Source of the DNA: an uncultured Phycisphaerales bacterium
GTDB lineage: Bacteria; Planctomycetota; Phycisphaerae; Sedimentisphaerales; Anaerobacaceae
Length of the DNA stretch: 64,000 nucleotides
NCBI GenBank assembly: GCA_937927975.1
Contig: CALEZT010000186.1
Coordinates: 56,421 to 120,420 of the forward strand
Direction of reading: 5' to 3'
A model generated the notes under the pieces. It ran no database searches and had not been told where the DNA came from. It saw only the letters and a program-made list of their open reading frames with translations. Shown here piece by piece: positions 8,452-16,424 of this stretch; position 1 is the stretch's first letter; each line of letters opens with the position of its first letter. The position numbers were made by a program, and so were the translations under genes.

Positions 8452-9930
8452 CTATCGCCCGGTTTGCCGCTGGCCTCCATAGTAGGGGTAGCTGTCAAAG
8501 GCGTCACCGCCGCCGAGGACGCGCGGGTCGCCTGTGGCTTTCAATTCCGCCAGGAGCGAGGATTCGAGCTTCTTCTTCGTTTCAGCGTATGCGGGGTCGG
8601 CCGCGACGTTGCGAAGTTGATACGGGTCTTTGCCCAGGTCGTAGAGTTCCTCCGCAGGCCGCTTGGCGAAGGCCAGGTCGAATAGAGGTTTGACTGCGGG
8701 CTCGTCGCGGTGTTCCATCATGTAGGTCTTCGACGGGGAGTCGTCGATGTCGCCATACACGCGGTTGGGATTGAAGGGCTCGCCGCCTTTGGCGGGATCG
8801 CCCGCGGGCCAGCGGTCCGGCTGGAAGTTGCGGATATACAGGAACTCGCGGGTCCGGATCGCTCGGCACGGATAGCCCAGCCCGCCGGCACGGACCCATG
8901 CGTGCCGCTCCTTGCCCACCAGGACATGGTCTCGGGCGGGATCGACTCGGCCGGATTTGCCCGAAGCAAGCAGCTCCAGCAGGCTGCGTCCGGTCATCGC
9001 GGCCGGCGGCGTCAGGCCCGCTGCCTCGAGGAAAGTCGGCGCCAGGTCCTGAAGGCTGATGAAATCCTCCACATTCCGTCCCCCGGCGACACGCGCCGGC
9101 CATCGCATGGCCAGAGGAACGTTCGTCCCTCCGTCGTAGAGATTGCTCTTGCATCGGGGGAAGGGAAGGCCGTTGTCGCCTGTGATGACGACCAGGGTGC
9201 GATCCAGCTCGCCTCGCTCGTCCAGCAGGCTGAGCAATTCTCCGACTTCCCGATCGAAACGCTGGACTTCGAGATAGTAGTCACAGAGGTCCTTCCGCAC
9301 GGTCTCGCCGTCCGGCAGGTACGGCGGCACCTGGACCTCTTCGGGTCTCATGCCGCTCTTGACGCCGGAGTCCCGCTCGTAGGGCCGGTGCGGGTCGTTG
9401 CTGCCGAACCAGAAGCAGAAGGGGGACCCTTGCGGGCGGGCTTTGAGGAAGGTCTGGAAATCCTTGAATGAAGGTCCCGCGGGATTGCGGGTTCGGCCGC
9501 CGGGCTGGTGCTGGCCCGGCCCCCAGCCCTTGCGGGTGCACCCGACGTGATAGCCTGCTTTTTCCAGGAGATCGGGATAGATATCGAACCTGGCCGGCAG
9601 GGTGCTCCAGAGATTGCCGCCTTCCTCCAGCCGCCAGTGGTACTGTCCCGTGACGATCGACCCTCGTGACGGTGTGCAAGACGGGGCTGTGACGAAGGCG
9701 TTGCGGAACAGAACGCCCTCGCGCGCAATGCGGTCGAAGGTCGGCGTCTTGACGACCTTGTCCCCGGCGATGCTCGCGTGTGGCCAGGACCAGTCATCCG
9801 CGATGCAGAACAGGATGTTCGGCCGATTGGCGTCTGTCGCCCGGCTGGCTGAGCCGCTCACGGCGACGCTCACGGCCCCCAGGCCGATAGTCTTCAGGAA
9901 GTCGCGGCGGGTGGTTTCATTGCGTTTCAT
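8452..9930 (-). CDS. Tat-exported sulfatase (formylglycine-dependent)
   Basis: The protein has 492 residues from the ATG at 9930 (AGAGA precedes it). The N-terminus TRRDFLKTIG and the hydrophobic stretch after it are a Tat signal. The sulfatase core starts with RPNILFCIADD (metal-binding aspartates), and SCTPSRG places the cysteine that becomes formylglycine at C85. Later VVITGDNGLPF supplies the second metal site. Such enzymes remove sulfate esters from polysaccharides or other substrates in the periplasm. The start overlaps the upstream sulfatase gene by 14 bases, so the pair is one transcription unit. The substrate is unknown, and no maturase gene lies nearby. Confidence 0.9.
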   Translation of the reverse strand: MKRNETTRRDFLKTIGLGAVSVAVSGSASRATDANRPNILFCIADDWSWPHASIAGDKVVKTPTFDRIAREGVLFRNAFVTAPSCTPSRGSIVTGQYHWRLEEGGNLWSTLPARFDIYPDLLEKAGYHVGCTRKGWGPGQHQPGGRTRNPAGPSFKDFQTFLKARPQGSPFCFWFGSNDPHRPYERDSGVKSGMRPEEVQVPPYLPDGETVRKDLCDYYLEVQRFDREVGELLSLLDERGELDRTLVVITGDNGLPFPRCKSNLYDGGTNVPLAMRWPARVAGGRNVEDFISLQDLAPTFLEAAGLTPPAAMTGRSLLELLASGKSGRVDPARDHVLVGKERHAWVRAGGLGYPCRAIRTREFLYIRNFQPDRWPAGDPAKGGEPFNPNRVYGDIDDSPSKTYMMEHRDEPAVKPLFDLAFAKRPAEELYDLGKDPYQLRNVAADPAYAETKKKLESSLLAELKATGDPRVLGGGDAFDSYPYYGGQRQTGR

Positions 9931-11338
9931 TGGTTCTCTCCGTTGGTTGTGATTCTGCTCGAACCTGGCGGCGCCACTCTCGCAACTCCGCGAGCAGTTC
10001 GCTGCTCTTGTCGGGCTGCGTGTCCGCCAGGTTGCGTTGTTCGCCCGGGTCGGCGGCGAGGTCATACACCTCCACTGTGTTCGTATCGAAGAACTCGATG
10101 AGTTTCAGATTGCCCTTGCGGATGGCCCCGGCGGAGCGACCGCCGAGGAAATGGGGCGTCGCCAGCGGGTAGTGCCAGTACAGGGCCTCGCGGTCCATCG
10201 CGGTTCGGGGGTTCCGCAACATGGGAGCCAGGGACGCGCCGTCGAGGACGTGCGCTCGCGGGAGTACGCATCCGGCCGCCTCGGCGAACGTCGGGTAGAA
10301 GTCCATCGTGCAGACCGGGGTCTCGCACACGCCGCCGGGGCGCGTCATGTCGGGCCAATAGACGATGAGCGGCTCGCGGATCCCGCCTTCGTAGAGGCAG
10401 GACTTGCCCTCACGCAGCGGGGCGTTCGAGGTGACGCGAGTCTCGCCGCCATTGTCGCTGGTGAACACGATGACCGTGTTCTCCGACAGCCCCAGTTCGC
10501 GGAGCTTGTCCCGGATCTGGCCGACGCCGCGATCGATGCATTCGAGCTGGGCCGCCAGGTGCGGGTTGTTCCGAGGGGCCTGAAACCCTTTGCCGGCGTT
10601 CGGCTTGGCCTCGTACTTCGCGACGAGCGGGGGCTTGCCGTTGAGCCGGGTATGAACGGCGTAATGGCTCAGGTACAGGAAGAACGGCCGATCCTTGTGC
10701 CGCTCGATGAACTCGATCGCCTCGAGATTGCAGCGGTCCACGAGGTGCTCCCGGCCGGGCAGACGCTGCTCGATCTCCCGGTTGAAATGGTAGGGGTGGA
10801 AGTAGCTGCCGTCGGCGATGCCCCGGTTCTCCGAAACGAGCACCTCGTCGAAGCCGTGCTCGCCCGGCGGGGTCTCCGCGGCGCCGTGGTTGGCGTAACC
10901 GGTGAGGTGCCACTTGCCCACGATCCCGGTGGCGTAGCCGGCGTGCTTGAGCACCTCGGGCAGCGTCATGTAGGCTTTCGAGAGGTGTTTGGGATCGTTC
11001 GGCCGCAGGTAGTCCGTGATGCCGATCCGCGCGGGATGCTGGCCCGACATCAAGGCCGCCCGGAACGGCGAGCAGACCGGTGCCGCGGCATAGGCGGCCG
11101 TGAATCGCACCCCATCGCGGGCCAGCGCATCGAGATGGGGCGTCTCGTTGAACGTGTTGCCGTAGCAGCCCAACTCGGCCCAGCCCAGGTCGTCGGCGAG
11201 GATGAAGACGATGTTGGGACGTCGTTGCGTTCCGCCGCTTCCCGCGCCGGAGCGCAGGCTTCGAGAGGCCATGAGCCCGACAGCTCCCGCAGCAGCCGTT
11301 CGGAGGAATTCCCTTCGTGTGGCAAGTGCGCTGCTCAT
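9917..11338 (-). CDS. Tat-exported sulfatase with a CSPFR active site
   Basis: The protein has 473 residues. ATRREFLRTAAAGAVG is a Tat signal. RPNIVFILADDLGWAELGCYGN is the metal-binding start of the sulfatase fold (abbreviated here: RPNIVFILADD then LGWAELGCYGN). The modification site reads CSPFR with C89. The minimal CxPxR rule is met, although most aerobic-type sulfatases have Ser or Ala at the fourth position. GKWHLTGY and VIVFTSDNGGE are further conserved sulfatase blocks. It begins 21 bases after tilS and overlaps the next sulfatase, which suggests joint action on one sulfated glycan. Confidence 0.9.
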   Translation of the reverse strand: MSSALATRREFLRTAAAGAVGLMASRSLRSGAGSGGTQRRPNIVFILADDLGWAELGCYGNTFNETPHLDALARDGVRFTAAYAAAPVCSPFRAALMSGQHPARIGITDYLRPNDPKHLSKAYMTLPEVLKHAGYATGIVGKWHLTGYANHGAAETPPGEHGFDEVLVSENRGIADGSYFHPYHFNREIEQRLPGREHLVDRCNLEAIEFIERHKDRPFFLYLSHYAVHTRLNGKPPLVAKYEAKPNAGKGFQAPRNNPHLAAQLECIDRGVGQIRDKLRELGLSENTVIVFTSDNGGETRVTSNAPLREGKSCLYEGGIREPLIVYWPDMTRPGGVCETPVCTMDFYPTFAEAAGCVLPRAHVLDGASLAPMLRNPRTAMDREALYWHYPLATPHFLGGRSAGAIRKGNLKLIEFFDTNTVEVYDLAADPGEQRNLADTQPDKSSELLAELREWRRQVRAESQPTERTNETQ

Positions 11339-11359
11339 GTTGCGATTTCTCCTGATGAC

Positions 11360-12790
11360 TCAGGTGTTGCGAACGGTCAACTCCAATACCAGTCGCGTTT
11401 CATCCGTGATCTTCACCGGCTCGGCGATGCGAACGGGGCAGATCCAGAGGATCCGATCCCGGTCGGCGAAGACGATCGTCCGGTCCCGTGACCGGCGCGG
11501 CGCCTTGGCCGCCGTCAGGAACTTGCCGACCTTTTTCTCCGTGTCCATACCCAGCGGATGGAACCGATCGCCGCGTCGGCGCGGCCGCGCCACAACGGGC
11601 GGCTTGATCCGATCCCAGTCAAGATACTCGCAAAATGGGCCTTTGTCACCCGTGATCTCCGCCCCTTCAATTTCGCAATGCGGCAGAATCCTGGCATCAA
11701 TCTCCACATCGGCAAAGGCAGTCCTGCCGGGGATGTTCAACGGGGATGGAGCGTCGTGGGCCTTGGGACTCGATCCTTCGACGCCGGGCCGTAGAACGAG
11801 CTGACGGGATTCCAGACGGGCGATGAACCCGCTCGGCAGGGAGGTCTGCTTCGCCTGTACCTGCGATCTCGCCAATCCCAGAACGCGTTGGTAGTGTGCT
11901 GCCGTCAGGTCCCGTTCGCCGCAGCCCAGGCTCATCAACGCACGTCGGATCAGTTCGACCGCGATCAACTCCGGCAAGGAAGCCAGCCCTGATGCGTCGA
12001 TGCGAACCGCGTCGTCGTCGGCCTGAGCCATCGTGGTCCACGCCTGCTGAGCTTCCTCGATGGCTCGGTCGTGGAGCTTGCCCGCGGATGCTGCCAGGTC
12101 TGCGAGTTCTTCGACGAGCAAGGCCTCGGATTCCTGCTGCAACAGGGGCAGCAGGCGGTGGCGGATGTAGTTGCGGGTGTAGGCGACGTCGGCATTCGTG
12201 TGGTCTTCCCGCCAGGGCAGGTTGCGTTCGTGGAGGTAGCGGATGACTTCCTCGCGGGTGACGCAAAGCAGGGGTCTGACCAGCGACAGTCCCTCGCCGA
12301 GGCGTCGTATCGGTCGGATGCCGGCCAAGCCACGGAAACCCGTTCCTCGCCGCAACCGTTGGACGACCGTCTCGGCGTTGTCGTTCCTCTGATGTCCCGT
12401 TGCGATCCACGTGCAACGGTGGTCGCGGGCAATCTCTTCGAGAGCGGTAAGCCGCAATTGCCTGGCTGCGGTTTCGATGGATTGGCGGCTCGTTTCGGCA
12501 TGAGATCGAACCTCGACGGTTCGGACGACGACCGGCACACCCATCTCGTTCGCCAGCTCGACGACGAATCGTTCGTCCGCGTCGGATTCGCTCCCTCGCA
12601 GGCGATGATTGATGTGGCAACAGATGAGCGGCGCCGCAAGGCGGCCTTGGCGCACGAATGTCCTGAGGACATGCAACAGGCAGATCGAGTCGGCGCCGCC
12701 GGAGACTGCGACGAGAATCGCTCTTTCGCCTGCGAAGATCTCATGCAGGCGGATGAACTCGAACACCTTGTCTGTTAGGCGGTCGTGCAC
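11360..12790 (-). CDS. tilS: tRNA(Ile)-lysidine synthase
   Basis: The protein has 476 residues from a GTG at 12790. It attaches lysine to C34 of the AUA-reading tRNA-Ile, converting its decoding from AUG to AUA. The PP-loop SGGADS (30-35) binds ATP, and ICCHINHRLRG, ATGHQRNDNAET and REDHTNADVAYTRNYIRHRLLP are typical of the catalytic domain (the last is split as REDHTNADVAYTRN and YIRHRLLP). The C-terminal part (residues about 380-460, RRRGDRFHPLGM) is the TilS substrate-binding domain. It is essential in most bacteria. The two sulfatases follow closely and may be co-transcribed. A terminator separates it from the TPR lipoprotein gene upstream. Confidence 0.9.
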   Translation of the reverse strand: MHDRLTDKVFEFIRLHEIFAGERAILVAVSGGADSICLLHVLRTFVRQGRLAAPLICCHINHRLRGSESDADERFVVELANEMGVPVVVRTVEVRSHAETSRQSIETAARQLRLTALEEIARDHRCTWIATGHQRNDNAETVVQRLRRGTGFRGLAGIRPIRRLGEGLSLVRPLLCVTREEVIRYLHERNLPWREDHTNADVAYTRNYIRHRLLPLLQQESEALLVEELADLAASAGKLHDRAIEEAQQAWTTMAQADDDAVRIDASGLASLPELIAVELIRRALMSLGCGERDLTAAHYQRVLGLARSQVQAKQTSLPSGFIARLESRQLVLRPGVEGSSPKAHDAPSPLNIPGRTAFADVEIDARILPHCEIEGAEITGDKGPFCEYLDWDRIKPPVVARPRRRGDRFHPLGMDTEKKVGKFLTAAKAPRRSRDRTIVFADRDRILWICPVRIAEPVKITDETRLVLELTVRNT

Positions 12791-12801
12791 GTGATGCGAA
12801 T

Positions 12802-12842
12802 CCCCAAAATGAAAACGGGTCTGACACAGTGTCAGACCCGTT
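12802..12842 (-). terminator. Intrinsic terminator of the TPR lipoprotein gene
   Basis: A perfect 14-base inverted repeat (12814-12827 and 12829-12842) folds into a tight hairpin. On the minus strand it is followed by TTTTCATTTT, a good U-rich tail. It sits 27 bases after the stop codon at 12869, so it ends that gene's transcript before tilS. Confidence 0.8.
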
Positions 12843-12868
12843 GACTTTCCGTCTAGGCCGACCGGAAC

Positions 12869-13660
12869 TCAGTTGGTTCCGGAGGTGGTCAGTTCTTTGA
12901 CCCGTCTCTCGGCCGGGATGCGCCATTCATCGAAGCTCGCCTCCTTGATGATGGCCTCCTGGTAGAGGTTCAGGGCTTCGCTGCGGCGCTGGAGCCTTCG
13001 GTCCAGGATATTGGCGGCGCGGAACCGGGCGGGATAGGGCGTGTTGGCATCCCACTGGTAGGCCCGCTGGAACGACAACAGCGCCAGCGTGTAATCCTTG
13101 AAGTAGTCCTGAATGTGCCCCATTCTGTAGGCGGCATCGTCGATCTTGTCGCTCGTGGGATAATTGCGGATCAGTTCGCCATACTTGGCCAACGCGGCCC
13201 GGAGCACCTCTTCGTCCTTGAGAATCGGCGCCGAGAGCGGACCGGCGCTGCGCTCGAGCCGGACCGCTTCATTGTACAGTTCGTCGGCCGCGGTGATGCG
13301 CTCGGTCGCCCGAAGTGAGGCGGGCATGTCCGCCTCGACGATGTAGCGATACATGGGTATCCGGTCCAGGGACCTCAGTTCCTCCTTGGCCCAGGTGGCC
13401 CTCTGGTTGTCGCCCATGGCGTCGTAGTGCTGGATCAGGGCCTGCAGACTCCGGCGGTAGGCCTGGCGATGCATGGTCAACTGCTCGACCAGGTCGATTT
13501 GGTCGGAAGAGCTGGGCGTCGCCAGCGGCGCCGGCTCCGCGGTGTTCATGTACGAGCTCGACCGTTGCGGCAACTGCTGGCTTCTTCCTGTGTTGCTCTG
13601 ACATCCTACGACAATGGTCAAGATGAGAATCGCCGCCGCGGTTGTAACAATCCGTGTCAT
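12869..13660 (-). CDS. TPR-type lipoprotein, BamD/YfiO-like
   Basis: The protein has 263 residues from the ATG at 13660, chosen because AAGGAGG lies at ideal spacing and a lipoprotein signal peptide follows at once (lipobox IVVGC, Cys 20). The C-terminal two thirds contain tetratricopeptide-like helices, with YGELIRNYPTSDKIDDAAYRMGHIQ and the LALLSFQRAYQWDAN segment typical of outer-membrane assembly TPR proteins (each a run of helix pairs). It is smaller than the BamD-like gene at 53491. The likely site is the inner leaflet of the outer membrane, as a scaffold; the partner is unknown. Confidence 0.7.
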   Translation of the reverse strand: MTRIVTTAAAILILTIVVGCQSNTGRSQQLPQRSSSYMNTAEPAPLATPSSSDQIDLVEQLTMHRQAYRRSLQALIQHYDAMGDNQRATWAKEELRSLDRIPMYRYIVEADMPASLRATERITAADELYNEAVRLERSAGPLSAPILKDEEVLRAALAKYGELIRNYPTSDKIDDAAYRMGHIQDYFKDYTLALLSFQRAYQWDANTPYPARFRAANILDRRLQRRSEALNLYQEAIIKEASFDEWRIPAERRVKELTTSGTN

Positions 13661-13780
13661 CCTAAAGGCCTCCTTAAGTACTGCCAACGCATTCTTTACC
13701 GGTCCGGGCCCCCTGCACAGGTGAGTTCCGCCTCCGCTGTCTATGCCTGTCAGCACGCCACGGGCGCATTTCAGCGGTTC

Positions 13781-13809
13781 AGTTAAGCCGAACCGGCTCC
13801 TCGCGTCAA
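13781..13809 (-). promoter_or_regulatory. Promoter for the TPR lipoprotein with overlapping inverted repeat
   Basis: On the minus strand TTGACG (13809-13804) and TTAACT (13786-13781) have a 17-base spacer. The -10 box lies between the arms of an inverted repeat, CGGTTC (13775-13780) and GAACCG (13790-13795), which could be an operator. Confidence 0.4.
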
Positions 13810-13945
13810 GCCCCAACTCGCGGAAAAACTCACAAATCCTGCATCCTGCCAGGCGGCCGACTCTGTCGGCGACCCAGACTGCCAGAGAAAATGCAAAAGT
13901 CATGTATGAGCGATCCCTGCGACGTATCTATAGTGGTAGAAAAGC

Positions 13946-14530
13946 ATGAACGATCGCGAATCCAACGAGGTGATGCTGGTGCGTGCCGCCCGTCGGGGCG
14001 ACAAGGACGCCCTCCAGACGTTGCTCCGTCGCAACTGGAGCTGGGTGAGAGGGCTCGTCTACGGTGTTCTCGGCGGCTCGCGGGATTTGGACGACGTGAT
14101 GCAGGAGATTTGTGTTCGCGTGATTACCCGGATTCAGACGCTCCGCGAGCCGGAACGGTTCCGGGCCTGGTTGGCGATTCTGGCGCGACGCGAGGCGATC
14201 AAGGCCGCTCGCCGACGAAAACCCGAGCCTGTTGCGCAGGACGGACCCCAATACGCGATCGATCCTGCGGAGGATGTTGCGAAGAAGGAGTTGTTCGGGC
14301 GGGTGCTGGAGGCAGTCCGAGAGCTGCCTGCGAAGTATCGCGAGGTCTTCATGCTGGCCCATTCCGGCGAACTGACCTACACGCAGATGGCTGAGGCGCT
14401 GGACGTCCCGATCACGACGATGCAGATCCGTCTGGTGCGGGCCCGGCAGATGATCCGCGACCGGATCGCCCCGCAACTGGAATGCGTGTCACGGGGCGAT
14501 CGCGGAATACCACGAGCAGAAGGTGCATGA
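13946..14530 (+). CDS. ECF-family RNA polymerase sigma factor
   Basis: The protein has 194 residues. Region 2 spans residues about 8-85 (LVRAARRGDKDALQTLL, DLDDVMQEICVRVI, FRAWLAILARREAI), and region 4 spans about 118-172 (LPAKYREVFMLAHSGELTY, then ITTMQIRLVRARQMIRD, the helix-turn-helix). There is no long region 1 or 3, as expected for extracytoplasmic-function factors. It is followed after 3 bases by a membrane protein with anti-sigma layout and then by an exported PDZ protein, so it probably senses an envelope state and drives its own operon and others. The region upstream (TATAGT at 13929) may hold its promoter, but no standard -35 box is visible. Confidence 0.9.
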   Translation: MNDRESNEVMLVRAARRGDKDALQTLLRRNWSWVRGLVYGVLGGSRDLDDVMQEICVRVITRIQTLREPERFRAWLAILARREAIKAARRRKPEPVAQDGPQYAIDPAEDVAKKELFGRVLEAVRELPAKYREVFMLAHSGELTYTQMAEALDVPITTMQIRLVRARQMIRDRIAPQLECVSRGDRGIPRAEGA

Positions 14531-14533
14531 AAC

Positions 14534-15109
14534 ATGAATACCCAAGACGACAGACTGGAGATCCTCATCGGCAAGCTCCTGGACGGAGAGATCTCCCCCT
14601 CGGAGCGACGGATTCTCGACTGCCAGTTGGAGAAGGACGGTCGTGCCCGGGAGCTTCTGGAGCAGATGCGTGTGCTGCACGAATGCGGTCGCGAGATCGT
14701 TGAACGCAGGGTGCAGCAGGGGGGGGCGGCCCCGGGAGAGGTCTTTGAGCGGGCCTGGCGGCAGAGCAGGGGATCGGGCCGGCTGCGGATCATCCGCCTT
14801 GGCGGTTGGTCTCGCTTCGCGGTCGGGGTGGCGGCCGGACTGCTGTTTGGACTGGCTCTGCATTGGGTCCCAGGCGGAGGTCTTCAGCCTCCGATGGACC
14901 TGGCCGGCCGGGAATTGGTGGCAAGGGATACGCCCGTCCAGGCGGAGGGCCTCAGAGAGAGTTGGCGAGGGCTGCAGCCGCGAACTCCCGACCAGGTCAC
15001 CCGCGAGGTGGAGTGGTATGGCTTCACCGATCCAGCGGGCAATCATTGGCTCATCGAAGGGTACCGTGAGGGCGTGGTCAAACCCGCCTCCTATCACGGC
15101 GGTCTATGA
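14534..15109 (+). CDS. Probable membrane anti-sigma factor
   Basis: The protein has 191 residues. The cytosolic N-terminal part (1-90) is charged and helical, with DDRLEILIGKLLDGEISPSE resembling the zinc-finger-like or FecR-type start of anti-sigma factors but without a clear zinc motif (single cysteines at 30 and 51). One membrane helix spans residues 93-111. The rest (about 80 residues) would lie in the periplasm. It begins 3 bases after the sigma-factor stop and overlaps the next gene's possible upstream start. Function is inferred from gene order and topology. Confidence 0.65.
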   Translation: MNTQDDRLEILIGKLLDGEISPSERRILDCQLEKDGRARELLEQMRVLHECGREIVERRVQQGGAAPGEVFERAWRQSRGSGRLRIIRLGGWSRFAVGVAAGLLFGLALHWVPGGGLQPPMDLAGRELVARDTPVQAEGLRESWRGLQPRTPDQVTREVEWYGFTDPAGNHWLIEGYREGVVKPASYHGGL

Positions 15110-15123
15110 CGAAAGGAGATCCT

Positions 15124-16155
15124 ATGAAGAGAAATGCGTGGTTGTTCGGATGCGTGGTTCTGTGGATGGTCGCTTCGGCGTGCGTTGCTCAGGGCCAGCG
15201 GGCTCTGATGGGCGTGGAGCTGGATTCGGCTTCCTTGCCCGACTTGTTGACCAAGCACCTGGGCTTGGAGGCCGGGCAAGGCGTAAGAATTCGCAACGTC
15301 ATCGTCGACAGCCCGGCGGACAAGGCCGGTCTGGAGCGTGACGATCTGGTGGTCGGCTTCCAGGGCAAGAAGGTCGTTGGCGTGGAACAGATCGTCGAAG
15401 GGGTTCTCGCCGCAAGCATCGGCGACGAGATGTCGCTCGATGTCATTCACCTCGGTCAGCGAAAGACCCTGCGACTGAAGCTCGAAGCGGCTCGGGAGAG
15501 CCGGCAGCTCAAGTATCCGGCCGAACCGGAAGCGATGACGACCTGGCGGCCGGGCAAGGTCTTCAAGATCGGTCCTGACGGGCAGGATTGGATGGAGGTC
15601 CCCTTCGACAAGATGCCCGACTTCAACGTGGACGTGAATCGGTTCTTCAAGGAGATGCGTGTCTTCCGCCACCGCGCGGACAACGAAGACTTCACGATCA
15701 CCATCGAAGGCGATCCGAAGGACGAGGACGCCACGGTGATCGTTCAGGCCGGCGGGGAGGAATACCGCGCCACGGCGGGCAAACTCGATACGCTCCCCGA
15801 GAAGTACCGCGACCGGGCGCGCGAGGCGGTTGAGAACGCTCGCAAGGACGTCAGAGACGATGGGGTCATCAGGAGAGGATTCCGTTTGCCGGAGCCGCCC
15901 CGTCCGGAGGTGTATCAGAACTACCTCCGTTCGATTCCTCGGCCGAACATGGAACGTCTGTCGGAACGGACGGATCGGGCCGTGGAACGGATTCAGGAAC
16001 AGATGGAGCGGCTCCAGGAGCGAATGCAGGCTCTGGAGGAACGCAACCGCCAGATGCTGGAGCGGTTCCTCGACAGGAAAGACACGCCCAATGAGAAGGG
16101 GCCAGCCCCCGAGAAACCTGCGGCCGTTCCGCCTGGAACCGGCGACCCGATCTGA
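15124..16155 (+). CDS. Exported PDZ-domain protein with C-terminal coiled coil
   Basis: The protein has 343 residues from the ATG at 15124, which follows GAAAGGAGAT. A start 18 bases earlier is possible but less well placed. Residues 1-24 form a signal peptide. Residues 45-120 are a PDZ domain (VRIRNVIVDSPADKAGL, then DDLVVGFQGKKV) of the kind found in HtrA and Tsp proteases, but no protease domain accompanies it. Residues about 285-325 form a Gln/Glu/Arg-rich coiled coil. The tail is Pro-rich. As the third gene of the sigma/anti-sigma operon it may bind misfolded or C-terminal peptides in the periplasm and relay the signal. That role is inferred. Confidence 0.75.
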   Translation: MKRNAWLFGCVVLWMVASACVAQGQRALMGVELDSASLPDLLTKHLGLEAGQGVRIRNVIVDSPADKAGLERDDLVVGFQGKKVVGVEQIVEGVLAASIGDEMSLDVIHLGQRKTLRLKLEAARESRQLKYPAEPEAMTTWRPGKVFKIGPDGQDWMEVPFDKMPDFNVDVNRFFKEMRVFRHRADNEDFTITIEGDPKDEDATVIVQAGGEEYRATAGKLDTLPEKYRDRAREAVENARKDVRDDGVIRRGFRLPEPPRPEVYQNYLRSIPRPNMERLSERTDRAVERIQEQMERLQERMQALEERNRQMLERFLDRKDTPNEKGPAPEKPAAVPPGTGDPI

Positions 16156-16173
16156 GACTTGTTCGTGCCGACA

Positions 16174-16207
16174 GCCAGGGACTGTTCCTTACGGGACGGT
16201 CCCTGGC
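16174..16207 (+). terminator. Terminator hairpin of the sigma-factor operon
   Basis: The arms GCCAGGGAC (16174-16182) and GTCCCTGGC (16199-16207) pair perfectly, with an inner GTTCC/GGGAC helix and loop TTAC. The hairpin lies 19 bases after the stop. The following GGTTTGTG is only weakly T-rich. Confidence 0.6.
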
Positions 16208-16331
16208 GGTTTGTGCCGGCGGTAATGCTCGTAGCGTCTGTGTCGATTCGATTCTCCCTTTTCCCTCTGTCTCCGTCGGATATCCTCCTTTGAAGCGAGG
16301 CGTCTCCGAGTCGTCCCATCCTGATTTTGGA

Positions 16332-16360
16332 TTGACAAGGTCCTGCTTAGGAGGTATACT
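16332..16360 (+). promoter_or_regulatory. Near-perfect sigma-70 promoter for the ParA-like gene
   Basis: TTGACA (16332-16337) and TATACT (16355-16360) are separated by exactly 17 bases. Transcription would start near 16367, about 58 bases before the GTG at 16425. This is the best-formed promoter seen in the window. Confidence 0.75.
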
Positions 16361-16424
16361 GTACTTCTACAAGGGATCGAACAGGGGGGCCTTCGCACGG
16401 CCTTGCTGAGTCATCGAGAGGTGG

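Noticed and set aside
6204..8507. Minus-strand open frame of 767 codons over nrdJ
   Set aside because: It mirrors a complete class II ribonucleotide reductase and has no recognisable domain; high GC leaves antisense frames open.
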